Counted from the stretch's first letter, positions 8,945 through 17,690 are shown. The stretch is DNA of 64,000 bases from Pseudomonas brassicacearum subsp. neoaurantiaca (GCF_013608025.1 NZ_VDLV01000011.1:241-64240); one strand, 5' to 3'. Numbers and translations are program-made. The notes: generated by a model not told the origin, from the letters alone.

Positions 8945-9850
8945 ATGGCGGCGGATATCCAGGACTTGCTGTCCTTCGTGGCGGTAGTGAATGCGGGCGG
9001 GTTTCGTGAAGGCGCGCGGATCAGCGGCAAATCGGCGTCCAGCCTCAGCGACGCGGTACGACGGATCGAAAGCCGCCTCGGCGTGCGCCTGCTCAACCGC
9101 ACCACCCGCAGCGTGGTGCCAACCGAGGCCGGGGCACGGTTGATGGAACGCATCGTGCCGGCCTTGGGCGAAGTCGAGTCGGCCCTGGACGTGGTCAACG
9201 ATTTTCGCGACCGCCCCTCGGGCACCCTCCGGTTGAACGTGCCGGTCAGCGCCGCCCGGCTGGTGTTGCCCGCGGTCATCGCGCCGTTTCTGAAAAACTA
9301 CCCTGACATCCGCCTGGAAGTGGTGACTGAAGAAAGCTTCGTCGACATGCTCGCGGCCGGGTGTGACGCCGGCATTCGCTACGACGAACGTCTTGAGCAG
9401 GACATGATCGCCATTCCCATCGGCCCGCGCTTGCAGCGCTTCGCCACCGCCGCCTCGCCGGCATACCTCGACGCCCGGGGCCGCCCCGAACACCCGCGGG
9501 ATCTGCTTCAACACGCTTGCCTGGCCGGCAAGTTCCCCAGCGGCGCCATGCCACTCTGGGAGTATGAACGTGACGGGGAAACCATCAGCGTCGAGCCGAA
9601 CGGCCCATTGATCGTGCGCATTGGCGGGGCGATGGACCTGGCGGTACAAGCGGCCATCGACGGCCTGGGTGTTGTCCATTTGTTCGAGGATTGGCTGCGG
9701 CCGTACCTGGACAGTGGCGTACTCGAACCCGTACTCGAACCCTGGTGGCAGCGCTTTACCGGACCGTTTCTTTATTATCCCGGGCGCCGCTACCTGCCCT
9801 CGCCATTGCGGGCGTTCGTGGACTTTATCAATCAGAATCGGGGCGGCTGA
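8945..9850 (+). CDS. LysR-family transcriptional regulator
   Basis: The protein is 301 aa. The N-terminal helix-turn-helix (DLLSFVAVVNAGGFREGARISGKSASSLSDAVRRIESRLGVRLLNRTTRSVVPTEAG without a break) is followed by a two-lobed substrate-binding domain ending FVDFINQNR. It belongs to the CrgA-like subgroup by the RTTRSV and SGTLRLNVP features. The start has GGAGAG upstream. It is divergent from the PdxI-like gene with about 100 bases between them, the classical LysR arrangement. Its 3' end overlaps the convergent AadA-like gene by 19 bases. The ligand is unknown. Confidence 0.92.
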   Translation: MAADIQDLLSFVAVVNAGGFREGARISGKSASSLSDAVRRIESRLGVRLLNRTTRSVVPTEAGARLMERIVPALGEVESALDVVNDFRDRPSGTLRLNVPVSAARLVLPAVIAPFLKNYPDIRLEVVTEESFVDMLAAGCDAGIRYDERLEQDMIAIPIGPRLQRFATAASPAYLDARGRPEHPRDLLQHACLAGKFPSGAMPLWEYERDGETISVEPNGPLIVRIGGAMDLAVQAAIDGLGVVHLFEDWLRPYLDSGVLEPVLEPWWQRFTGPFLYYPGRRYLPSPLRAFVDFINQNRGG

Positions 9851-10650
9851 ACGTCGGCACGAAGCCGAGCATAGAGCCGGTCGATCTCCTGTCGCGCATG
9901 CGCCACGAACGCCCTGACCTGTCCAGGTTTGTCAGCGAGATCATCAGTCGACCGCCCAAGATAGACGCCACGGGCCGTATCCAGCACGGATCGATGGGCC
10001 TGGGGCAAACGGTCCAGCAGCCATGCCGCCGCCTCGTCCTTGGGCGCGATGTCGCCTGTCTCGAGGGTGAGCCAGATGCGCGCCAATGCCAGCACCACGT
10101 TGCACTGTTCATCTTGCCAATCGGCGTCTTCATTCCATTGCGTGGTGGTGTCGTACAACGCCCGGGTCAGGTCAGCCTCCGGCACTGGGCTGAGCGTTTC
10201 GTCGATAGGTGTGCCAAACAGGCAAACGCTGTGCTGCCTGGCCTTGGTCAACAGGATGGCCAGGTCGTGGTCCTCCATGGCCGGCTCGAAATGCCCAGCC
10301 TGCAAGTCCTCGCGCAACCACTCCCCGAACTGCAACTCGCGCACCGGTGGATATCGCCACGGGACGATCGCCTCCAGGGCGACCACCGTCACTTCCAACG
10401 GCCGGAGCGAATCGGTCGGCGGCCAGGCCGAGACGGTCAGCAGACCCTTCATCAGCCCATGCCTCACGGGGTCAGGCAATTGCAGGCCGACGAACACCAA
10501 CAGGTCGATGTCGCTGTTGGGCTTGAGGCCACCGTCCACCGCTGAGCCAAACAAGAGGACGGCGCGCAGGTGCTGATCAAGATGACGCTTCAGCACCTCG
10601 AGCACTCGGGAAACCTGCGAATTGATTTCAGTAGGTAATTGAGGCGTCAT
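9832..10650 (-). CDS. AadA-like aminoglycoside 3''-adenylyltransferase (chromosomal)
   Basis: The protein is 272 aa. It has the nucleotidyltransferase motif FGSAVDGGLKPNSDIDLLVF (Gly-Ser and the Asp pair that bind Mg-ATP), then LEVTVVALEAIVPWRYPPVRELQFGEWLREDL with the likely catalytic Glu and the substrate-stacking Trp, and ILLTKARQHSV. These match AadA/ANT(3'') enzymes, which adenylylate streptomycin and spectinomycin. The ATG at 10650 places the GSAVDG motif at residue 35, as in AadA1 from memory; an ATG at 10656 is the alternative. No integron attC, integrase or mobile element flanks it, so it looks intrinsic. I see no ribosome binding site. Confidence 0.85.
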   Translation of the reverse strand: MTPQLPTEINSQVSRVLEVLKRHLDQHLRAVLLFGSAVDGGLKPNSDIDLLVFVGLQLPDPVRHGLMKGLLTVSAWPPTDSLRPLEVTVVALEAIVPWRYPPVRELQFGEWLREDLQAGHFEPAMEDHDLAILLTKARQHSVCLFGTPIDETLSPVPEADLTRALYDTTTQWNEDADWQDEQCNVVLALARIWLTLETGDIAPKDEAAAWLLDRLPQAHRSVLDTARGVYLGRSTDDLADKPGQVRAFVAHARQEIDRLYARLRADVQPPRF

Positions 10651-10750
10651 AAGCATTCGACACAGCCTGGAAAAGTGTCAGTTTTTTCCAACTGAACCTG
10701 CAAAGGCAAGCACCTTTGCCCCACCTCCCCAGCTGTGTTCAAGCCGAACC

Positions 10751-10855
10751 ACCGCTTTCGCGAGCAGGCTCGCTCCCACATAAGTTCTGCGCCATGCCCG
10801 CAACCACCCCACATCACCGTCCCCTGTGGGAGCGAGCTTGCTCGCGAAGGCGGCA
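10751..10855. repeat. REPIN (GTGGGAGCGAGC family)
   Basis: TTCGCGAGCAGGCTCGCTCCCACA at 10757-10780 and its complement at 10825-10848 form an inverted pair. This is a second REP family, distinct from GTGGCGAGGGAGC. It lies between the AadA-like gene and the ABC exporter, in a 229-base gap with nothing else obvious. Confidence 0.88.
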
Positions 10856-10879
10856 GCCCATCCAGCATCATCCCGGCCG

Positions 10880-12646
10880 CTAACGCTTGCCCAATTCCAT
10901 CCCCTGAGCCTGCCACAGCGTCTGGAACGGTCCTTTGCGGTGGCGCAGTTCATCGGGCGAACCGTCCTGGACGATTGTTCCGGCCTGCAGTACGAGGATT
11001 CGATCGAATCGGGCGACCGTCGACAGACGATGCGCCACCGCCAGGACAGTGCGGCCGCGCATCAGGTCGTCCAGCGCCATCTGCACCTTGGTTTCGGACG
11101 CGGTGTCCAGGGCCGAGGTGGCTTCGTCGAGAATCAGGATTGGCGCGTTTTTCAGGAACGCCCGCGCCAACCCGAGGCGCTGGCGCTGGCCGCCCGAAAG
11201 CATCACGCCGCGCTCCCCGACCAGCGTATTGAAGCCCTCTGGCAGATCGCGGATAAACTCTTCGCAATAGGCATGGCGGGCCGCGTCGAGGACCTGTTGC
11301 TCGGTGGCATCGGGCTGGCCATAGGCGATGTTTTCGAAAATGGTCCGATTGAACAGCGCCGGTTCCTGGGGCACCACGGCGATCTGACGGCGCAGGCTGT
11401 CCTGGCTGACTGAGCGCACGTCCCGGTCATCAATCAGGATCACCCCGCTGCGCACATCATCGAGCCGCTGGACAAGGCTGACCAGCGTCGACTTGCCCGC
11501 CCCCGAAGGGCCAACGATGCCGACCTTCTGCCCAGCGGGAATATCGAGGAACAAGTGCTTGATCGCGCCGCGCCCGTCGGCGTAGCTGTAGCTCACATCG
11601 ATAAAGCGAATATTGCCGCGCCCGGGCACCAGCTCCGCCGCGCTGTCACTGAGGGCGTGCGGCTGGACGATGATGCGCAGGGTCTCGGCGATCACGCCCA
11701 TCTGCTGCGAGGTGTCTACCAGCGCCAGCGCCAAGTCCCTTGAGCCGTGCAGGATGCGAAACGACAACGCGCTGACCATCACCACATCACCCGGGGTGAT
11801 CTGCCCGTCCTGCCACAACAGGATCGACCAGCCAAGCATGCCACCCGCCATGATCGACAGGCAGATATCGTGCAAGACCCTGGCTTTTTCCAAGTAGATC
11901 CAACTACGGCGTTGGGCCTTGGCCTCGACGCCAATCGCCTGTTCGAGCCGACGCCGTTCCCGATGCCGGGCGGAAAATGCCTTGATTGTCCAGACATTGG
12001 AGACCTGATCCACCAGCTCGCCACCGACACGCGCAGCCTGGGACGCGAAGTCGATGTGCCGGCTGCGGCCTCGCAGACCCATCACCGTGATCAACGTCGC
12101 CACCACGACCACGGCGCCGATCAACGCGATGCCCATGGACAGTCGCACGGTGAACAGCACCACGACAGCGCCAATGAAGTCGACGCAGGGCGGGATGATT
12201 TTCCACGCCAGACCACCGTAGATGGACCCCGCCGCCGCGCCCGCGGAGGAAATCCGATTGGCCAGGGCGCCAGCGAAATGCTCGGAGAAGTAGCGCATCG
12301 GATGGCCGGTCAGGTGATTGAACAGGTCGATCCGCAGGTCCGCGCAACTGGCAACCACCGTCCGGCAACCCAGGTAGCCCCCCGAACGCCAGAACACGTT
12401 TTCGACCACGATCAGGGCGATGAACACCGTGAACGGCAGCCATACATGGCCCGCGGCCTCCCGGCCCTGGGCCATCGCATCCACCAACAGTTTCATGCCG
12501 AACTGCACCGCCACGGCGCAACTCGCGGCGCCAACGATCAGCAGGAACAAGGTCGCGAAATGCCACGGCCTGAGGGTGACGTAGCGCCATAGGAACGCGA
12601 TCGCAGTGTTGGGTAACGGCAGTCCATGGGGTTGCTGACTGTTCAT
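10880..12646 (-). CDS. ABC exporter, fused permease and ATPase
   Basis: The protein is 588 aa. A type-IV exporter membrane domain of six helices (about residues 25-310) is followed by an ATPase domain with Walker A GPSGAGKST, Q loop VVPQEPALFN, signature LSGGQRQR, Walker B ILILDEATSALD and the switch His in AVAHRLSTV. It resembles MsbA and other lipid or glycolipid half-transporters and would work as a homodimer. Its ATG overlaps the glycosidase stop (ATGA), placing it last in the glycosyltransferase-glf-glycosidase operon. Export of the product of that operon is a reasonable inference. Confidence 0.88.
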   Translation of the reverse strand: MNSQQPHGLPLPNTAIAFLWRYVTLRPWHFATLFLLIVGAASCAVAVQFGMKLLVDAMAQGREAAGHVWLPFTVFIALIVVENVFWRSGGYLGCRTVVASCADLRIDLFNHLTGHPMRYFSEHFAGALANRISSAGAAAGSIYGGLAWKIIPPCVDFIGAVVVLFTVRLSMGIALIGAVVVVATLITVMGLRGRSRHIDFASQAARVGGELVDQVSNVWTIKAFSARHRERRRLEQAIGVEAKAQRRSWIYLEKARVLHDICLSIMAGGMLGWSILLWQDGQITPGDVVMVSALSFRILHGSRDLALALVDTSQQMGVIAETLRIIVQPHALSDSAAELVPGRGNIRFIDVSYSYADGRGAIKHLFLDIPAGQKVGIVGPSGAGKSTLVSLVQRLDDVRSGVILIDDRDVRSVSQDSLRRQIAVVPQEPALFNRTIFENIAYGQPDATEQQVLDAARHAYCEEFIRDLPEGFNTLVGERGVMLSGGQRQRLGLARAFLKNAPILILDEATSALDTASETKVQMALDDLMRGRTVLAVAHRLSTVARFDRILVLQAGTIVQDGSPDELRHRKGPFQTLWQAQGMELGKR

Positions 12647-13779
12647 GGCAGTTGCGCCGTCGCCAGGGGTGCGGCGAAGCGCGCCTGCAACGCTGTGACC
12701 GCGCTCGACAGCGGATGGAAAGACGCACGGCTGCCTCTGCTGTCGGCATAGCCGAACACGCCGGTGGGACAGTAGCGGTCGTCGTCCCACCCCGGATAGT
12801 CGAGAAACGGATACCAACACATTCCCGCCATCGGAATGCCGCGCTCGATGGCCAAGGCCAGTTGCTCGCCGATGTACTGCAACCAGGGTACGCGAGCGGT
12901 GTCTTCGGCACCGGTTTCCGACAGCAGCATCGCCCTGCGGTAACGCTGGTGGACCTCACTGAGCATGCCCACCAGCGGGCGGTATTCGGGGTTTCCCGGC
13001 TCGATCCGGTTGCCGTGGAGGAACCATTGGTTATGGGGATAGAAATTCACCCCGAGGATGTCCAGGTATTCTTCCCGCCCGCCCAGTCCCGGCCAACTTC
13101 TTCCGGTCAGCAAATCCAAGGCCTCGAACTGGGATTGTCGATAGGCCTCGGCGGCCTCGATGTCCTCGGCTCGCCGAGTCGCGGACAGCACGTTGATCAG
13201 CGGATCGCACTGGACAAACCGCGCATTCGGAGCCGACTCGCGAATCGCCTCGATGGCCGCGATACTCGCGCGCACCAATTGATGCTTGAGCTCCGTGCCC
13301 CGCCGTTGCGCACCTGGGTTGAAATAGGCGACGTCACCACCGGCCCAACTCCAGAAAGAGATTTCATTGATCGGCGAATAGAACGGGACGTCGATCCCTT
13401 CATCGCGCATCAGCCGCGCCACGGCGCCGGCAAACCGGGCAAACCGCTCGACGAAGCCTGGGCGCCAGATGTCCAGATCGTCGGGGTAGCCGTAATGGCA
13501 CAGATCCCAGACGACTTGCACATCGTGGCGCTGGGCGGCGCGCAACATCGGCAGGAAGCTGCGCCAGTCGTAACGGCCCGGTTGCCGCTCGATCAGATGC
13601 CAGCGCAGGCCATCCCTGGCGCAGCGAATGCCCAGCGTGGCGAGCTGGCGGTAATCCTCCCCTGCCCATTGGTCGTGACGAGTCGCCGCAAGCATGTCCA
13701 GTCGGCGCCCATCGGCGCGGCGTTGAGTGGAACACTCGTAGCCGGCCATCACGAAACTGCTGAAAATCTTGTGCTGCAC
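12643..13779 (-). CDS. Clan GH-A glycoside hydrolase (GH1-like beta-glycosidase)
   Basis: The protein is 378 aa with no signal peptide, so it is likely cytoplasmic. It has a (beta/alpha)8 barrel pattern with the acid/base Glu139 in SPINEISFW and the nucleophile Glu288 in LLSETGAE, plus WDLCHYGYPDD and GVNFYPHN typical of GH1/GH5-type enzymes. The start is GTG at 13779, supported by GGGAG eight bases upstream. It sits between glf and the exporter gene, 37 bases after glf. It may trim or transglycosylate an intermediate rather than degrade external sugar. The exact substrate is unknown. Confidence 0.8.
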   Translation of the reverse strand: MQHKIFSSFVMAGYECSTQRRADGRRLDMLAATRHDQWAGEDYRQLATLGIRCARDGLRWHLIERQPGRYDWRSFLPMLRAAQRHDVQVVWDLCHYGYPDDLDIWRPGFVERFARFAGAVARLMRDEGIDVPFYSPINEISFWSWAGGDVAYFNPGAQRRGTELKHQLVRASIAAIEAIRESAPNARFVQCDPLINVLSATRRAEDIEAAEAYRQSQFEALDLLTGRSWPGLGGREEYLDILGVNFYPHNQWFLHGNRIEPGNPEYRPLVGMLSEVHQRYRRAMLLSETGAEDTARVPWLQYIGEQLALAIERGIPMAGMCWYPFLDYPGWDDDRYCPTGVFGYADSRGSRASFHPLSSAVTALQARFAAPLATAQLP

Positions 13780-13816
13780 GTTGCTGTCTCCCTGTGTGCG
13801 GGGCGCAAGCCAGGCG

Positions 13817-14992
13817 TCAACCTGGCTCGACCTCGTGGGCCTTCACCTCGACCCCCTCCTGCTCGGCGATACGCTGATACAGCGCAAGCGCCTGGCCCAC
13901 CACCTGGTCCATGTTGTAGTACTTGTACGTGCCCAGCCGACCGAGAAACGTCACCCCCGGCGTTTCGTCGGCCAACGCCTTGTAGCGTTTGTACAGCTCG
14001 GCGTTTTCCGGACGCGGCACCGGGTAGTACGGGTCGCCCTCGGCACAGGGAAACTCGTAGGTCACGCTGGTGCGCGGATGCTGCTGGCCGGTGAGGTGCT
14101 TGTACTCGGTGATCCGGGTGTAGGGCACGGCCTCGTCCGGGTAATTGACCACCGCCACTGGCTGGAACTGCGCTTGATCCATGGTTTCGTGTTGGAAACG
14201 CAACGAGCGGTAAGGCAGCCGACCGAAGCAATGATCGAAGTACTCGTCGATGGGTCCGCAATAGATCAGTTCTTCGTAGGAGATGCGCTGGCGCACTGTC
14301 TTGAAATCGGTGGCCAACAGCACGTCGATGTTCGGATGATCGAGCATGCGCTCGAACATCCGGGTGTAGCCGTGCAAGGGCATCATCTGGAATTGATCGG
14401 TGAAATAACGATCGTCCGTGTTAGTGCGTGTCGGCACGCGGGACGTCACCGATTTGTCCAACTGCGAAGGGTCCAGTCCCCATTGCTTGCGGGTGTAGCC
14501 ACGGAAGAACTTCTCGTACAACTCACGACCGATCTGGCTGACGACCACGTCTTCGGAGGTGCGGATCGACTCGACCGGCTCCGCCCGCTGTGCCAGGAAT
14601 GCTTCGGCCTGCGCCTCGTCCATGGACAAGCCGAACAGCGTGTTCAGCGTGGTCAGGTTGATCGGAATCGGCACCTGGTGTCCATCGACCTGGGCCAGTA
14701 CCCGGTGCTCGTAGGGCCGCCATTCGGTGAACCGCGACAGGTAATCGACGATGCGTTGGGCGTTGGTGTGGAAGATGTGCGGCCCGTAGCGATGAACCAG
14801 CACGCCCGCCTCGTCCAGATGGTCGTACGCATTGCCGCCGACGTGATCGCGGCGATCGATCAGCAGGACGCGCTTGCCCAACCCTTCGGCCAATCGCTCG
14901 GCCAACACGCTGCCGGCGAAACCGGCGCCGACGATCAGGTAGTCATACGGGGCAGAAGATTGATCAAGGGCATCGAGGGTTATCGTTGGCAT
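13817..14992 (-). CDS. glf: UDP-galactopyranose mutase
   Basis: The protein is 391 aa. The N-terminal FAD-binding Rossmann motif YLIVGAGFAGSVLAERLAE is followed by IDRRDHVGGNAYDH, RYGPHIFHTN, GYTRKQWG and NYPDEAVPYTRITEYKHLTGQ, all typical of Glf. It interconverts UDP-galactopyranose and UDP-galactofuranose with reduced flavin. The start overlaps the upstream glycosyltransferase by 13 bases and has AAGGAG before it. With galE next door supplying UDP-galactose, it indicates a galactofuranose-containing product. It is the defining gene of this locus. Confidence 0.95.
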   Translation of the reverse strand: MPTITLDALDQSSAPYDYLIVGAGFAGSVLAERLAEGLGKRVLLIDRRDHVGGNAYDHLDEAGVLVHRYGPHIFHTNAQRIVDYLSRFTEWRPYEHRVLAQVDGHQVPIPINLTTLNTLFGLSMDEAQAEAFLAQRAEPVESIRTSEDVVVSQIGRELYEKFFRGYTRKQWGLDPSQLDKSVTSRVPTRTNTDDRYFTDQFQMMPLHGYTRMFERMLDHPNIDVLLATDFKTVRQRISYEELIYCGPIDEYFDHCFGRLPYRSLRFQHETMDQAQFQPVAVVNYPDEAVPYTRITEYKHLTGQQHPRTSVTYEFPCAEGDPYYPVPRPENAELYKRYKALADETPGVTFLGRLGTYKYYNMDQVVGQALALYQRIAEQEGVEVKAHEVEPG

Positions 14993-16134
14993 TCGATCTG
15001 CTCCTTCATCTGGGCGCAGGTCTTGTCCCAGGACATGCCGTCCAGGGCCTTGTCGGCGTGCTCTGCAATGACGCCTGGCTGCGTGCGCAAGTCGAGCGCA
15101 GCCTGGATTGCGTCGATGAAGGCTTGGGGTGAATCGGCAATGGCGACCACCCCGCTGTCACCGTAGCCGCTGATCACATCACGGATCGGCGTGGATACCA
15201 CCGGGCAACCGCCCGCCAAGTATTCGGGGGTCTTGGTCGGGCTGATGAAGCGCGTGGATTCGTTCAGGGCGAACGGCATCAACGCCACGTCCCAGCCGGC
15301 CAGATACGCAGGCAATTCTTCATATTGCTTGGCACCCAGGTAGTGAATGTTCGCCAGGCGCGGCAATGTCGCCGGATCGATCTTCACCACCGGCCCGATC
15401 AATACAATGTTCCAGTCGGGCCGTTGCGCTGCCAGTTCGCGTACCAGCTGGACGTCGAAACGCTCGTCGATCACACCGAAGAAACCCAATCGCGGATGCG
15501 CGATATCGGCCTGGTCCGCCGGATCGGGAATCGGTTGCCGGGCCGCGCCGAAATGTGCGACATCGACGCTGCTGGGCATGGCGTGGACATTGTCGTGATG
15601 CTGCCGCTTGGCCTCCCACAAGCTGAAGCCGCCGGTGAACACCACGTCGGCCTTCGCCAGCAACTTGCGCTCCATTTCCACCAAGGCGGGCGGGGCAAAC
15701 CTGAAGGCCGAGAGCTCGTCCATGCAATCGAAAATCACCACGTTGGCCTCCAGGTGATCGGTGAAGGCCTGGCTCATCGGCGTGAGGTACCAGAGCATCA
15801 ATTCACTCGGCCAGTGCTCTGCCAGCCAAGCATCCAGCAACTCCCGCTGGGCATCGACCACTTGGGTTTCACTCAATCCTTCGGGAAGCCTGGGCACCAG
15901 CACCGTGACGCCGTCGGCCACCGCATAGTGTTCGAGATGCGCGATCTGCCGCCCTTCGAAAATCGGCTCCTCGAAGAACAGCACGTCGTAGTCCCTGGCC
16001 AATCGCGACATCACGTGTTGGGGCCGTTGAAAGACGAAGCCCCAGCGCAGATGTGACAGGCACAACAGCGTGGGTCGCAGGCTGGTGGCGGACGCGGCGC
16101 TGGGCTTGAGGTGAAGCTGTTCTTGTTGATTCAT
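14980..16134 (-). CDS. Glycosyltransferase, GT-B fold
   Basis: The protein is 384 aa. It starts with LLCLSHLRWGFVFQRPQHVMSRLA, found in a group of glycosyltransferases often paired with Glf, and ends with a GT4-like donor site (FALNESTRFISPTKTPEYLAGGCPVVSTPI). It has no signal peptide or membrane helix, so it is probably cytosolic or peripheral. The donor is presumably UDP-galactofuranose from the overlapping glf gene, but this is inference. The ATG at 16134 has AAGGAA upstream; the longer frame to 16293 lacks one. It is the first gene of the operon. Confidence 0.87.
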   Translation of the reverse strand: MNQQEQLHLKPSAASATSLRPTLLCLSHLRWGFVFQRPQHVMSRLARDYDVLFFEEPIFEGRQIAHLEHYAVADGVTVLVPRLPEGLSETQVVDAQRELLDAWLAEHWPSELMLWYLTPMSQAFTDHLEANVVIFDCMDELSAFRFAPPALVEMERKLLAKADVVFTGGFSLWEAKRQHHDNVHAMPSSVDVAHFGAARQPIPDPADQADIAHPRLGFFGVIDERFDVQLVRELAAQRPDWNIVLIGPVVKIDPATLPRLANIHYLGAKQYEELPAYLAGWDVALMPFALNESTRFISPTKTPEYLAGGCPVVSTPIRDVISGYGDSGVVAIADSPQAFIDAIQAALDLRTQPGVIAEHADKALDGMSWDKTCAQMKEQIECQR

Positions 16135-16464
16135 GAGACGTTCCTTTTCTAGAGATCGATGCTGGGCCCACCGGAATCTGGCGCTGGCCGCCTGGCAAAC
16201 AAGACCTGCCGACTCCCCTCGCGCTTGGCCTTGTGGACGTTGGAGAAAACCGGTTCCGAGGCCGTTCCAAAACTTGTTGAAGCCAGCCGACAAAGTGCAC
16301 GCACCGATCAGTCAACTGCTCTGAACTCCTGACACACGCCACCACACTCAACTGAACAGGCTGATGTCTCCCACGCGCACCACTGCCGAAGCGAGACCGC
16401 CGAACAACGCCGAGTGTCTTGTGCAAAAGACATCAGGACAGGGATAACCGAGAGGGACTGAATA
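16135..16464. other. Divergent promoter region between glycosyltransferase and galE
   Basis: This 330-base gap has no credible gene. On the minus strand it holds possible ECF-type promoter elements at 16230-16268 (separate entry). It should also contain the galE promoter. I see no REP element here, unlike most gaps in the window. Confidence 0.6.
16230..16268 (-). promoter_or_regulatory. Possible ECF-sigma promoter(s) for the glf operon
   Basis: Reading the minus strand, GGAACG at 16268-16263 is followed 18 bases later by TCCAA (16244-16240), resembling an AlgU/RpoE promoter (GAACTT-N16/17-TCNNA) with mismatches. A second GGAACC (16257-16252) is followed after 15 bases by CCACAAG, close to a HrpL-type box but with a mismatch in the last base. 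Either could drive the operon starting at 16134. Both are weak matches. Confidence 0.25.
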
Positions 16465-17511
16465 ATGATTCTGGTAACAGGTGGTGCGGGCTACATCGGT
16501 GCCCACGTGGCGGTCGAACTGATGAACCGGGGCGACGCGGTATTGATCCTGGACAATCTCTGCAACAGCTCCCGGACGACACTGCAGCGCATTGCGAATG
16601 TGACAGGGCGTGAGCCCGGTTTTGTCTATGCCGACGTGCGCAACCGTCGGGCGCTGGATAACGTGTTCAAGGAGTACCCCATCGAGGCCGTCGTCCACTG
16701 CGCCGGACTCAAGGCCGTCGGTGAAAGCGTGCGCGAGCCGCTGAGGTATTTCGATACCAACGTCAGCGGCAGCGTGACGCTGTGCCAAGCCATGGCCGAG
16801 GCCGGCGTGTTCAACCTGGTGTTCAGCTCATCGGCGACGGTCTATGGCGATTGCGCCCAGATGCCCATCGCCGAGACCTGTCCGACGGGACAACCGACCA
16901 ACCCCTACGGTCAGTCGAAGCTGATGGCCGAGCATGTCATGCGTTGCACTGCGACTTCCGATGCGTGTTGGTCGATCGGGCTGCTGCGCTACTTCAATCC
17001 CATCGGCGCGCATTGCTCCGGCCAGTTGGGAGAGACGCCGACGCAGACGCCCAACAATCTCCTGCCGTACCTGTTGCAGGTGGCCAACGGTGAGCGCGAG
17101 GTGCTGCGGATTTTCGGCTCCGACTACCCGACGCCGGACGGCACCGGCATCAGGGATTACGTCCATGTGGTGGATTTGGCCGAGGGCCATTTGCGGGCGT
17201 TGGAACGCTTGCGTGGGCAGACCGGTGTGCACGTCTGGAACCTGGGCACCGGGCGCGGTTATTCGGTGCTGGAGGTGGTGAGTGCATTCGAGCGAGTGAC
17301 CGGGGAGACGGTGCCGCTGGCCTTTGAAGCGCGTCGTCCGGGAGATATCGCCCGGTGCTGGGCCGACCCAGGCAAAGCCGCCGAGCAACTCGGTTGGACG
17401 GCACGTCATGGTCTTGAGCGCATGCTGGAAGATGCCTGGCGCTGGCAGTGCCTGAACTTCCCCCGGGTCGAGCGGCAGGAGGTGGTTTGGCAGAGTATCG
17501 AGCAGGGATGA
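16465..17511 (+). CDS. galE: UDP-glucose 4-epimerase
   Basis: The protein is 348 aa. The NAD-binding motif ILVTGGAGYIGAHVAVEL lies at the N-terminus, then VVHCAGLKAVGES, the catalytic SSSATVYG with Ser, and NPYGQSKLMAE with the YxxxK pair (Tyr, Lys). GTGIRDYVHVVDLAEGHL and WNLGTGRGYSVLEV are GalE hallmarks. It interconverts UDP-glucose and UDP-galactose. It is divergent from the glycosyltransferase-glf operon and would supply the UDP-galactose that Glf converts. GAGAGGGA lies upstream of the ATG. Confidence 0.95.
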   Translation: MILVTGGAGYIGAHVAVELMNRGDAVLILDNLCNSSRTTLQRIANVTGREPGFVYADVRNRRALDNVFKEYPIEAVVHCAGLKAVGESVREPLRYFDTNVSGSVTLCQAMAEAGVFNLVFSSSATVYGDCAQMPIAETCPTGQPTNPYGQSKLMAEHVMRCTATSDACWSIGLLRYFNPIGAHCSGQLGETPTQTPNNLLPYLLQVANGEREVLRIFGSDYPTPDGTGIRDYVHVVDLAEGHLRALERLRGQTGVHVWNLGTGRGYSVLEVVSAFERVTGETVPLAFEARRPGDIARCWADPGKAAEQLGWTARHGLERMLEDAWRWQCLNFPRVERQEVVWQSIEQG

Positions 17512-17519
17512 ATCCCACT

Positions 17520-17684
17520 ATGGGAGCGAGCTTGAACGCGATTGTGGTGTTTCAGTCAGCAGAAAGATGCTGAAGGTACCGGCCTCTTCGCGAGCAGGCT
17601 CGCTCCTACAGGGGACTGTGTTTGACCTGGATTGCTTGGCTGCTAAGGTCCTGTGTGGGAGCGAGCCTGCTCGCGAAGAGGCCC
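17520..17684. repeat. GTGGGAGCGAGC-family REP cluster
   Basis: A degenerate single copy (17520-17540, TGGGAGCGAGCTTGAACGCG) is followed by a long inverted pair. The arm at 17581-17610 and the arm at 17653-17682 match over 30 bases with one mismatch and extend past the core into GGCCTCTTCG / CGAAGAGGCC. Confidence 0.88.
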
Positions 17685-17690
17685 GTGCGT

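Noticed and set aside
9832..10650. AadA-like gene as a recent integron cassette
   Set aside because: There is no attC-like site, integrase, IS or change in neighbouring gene order, and it overlaps a chromosomal LysR gene.
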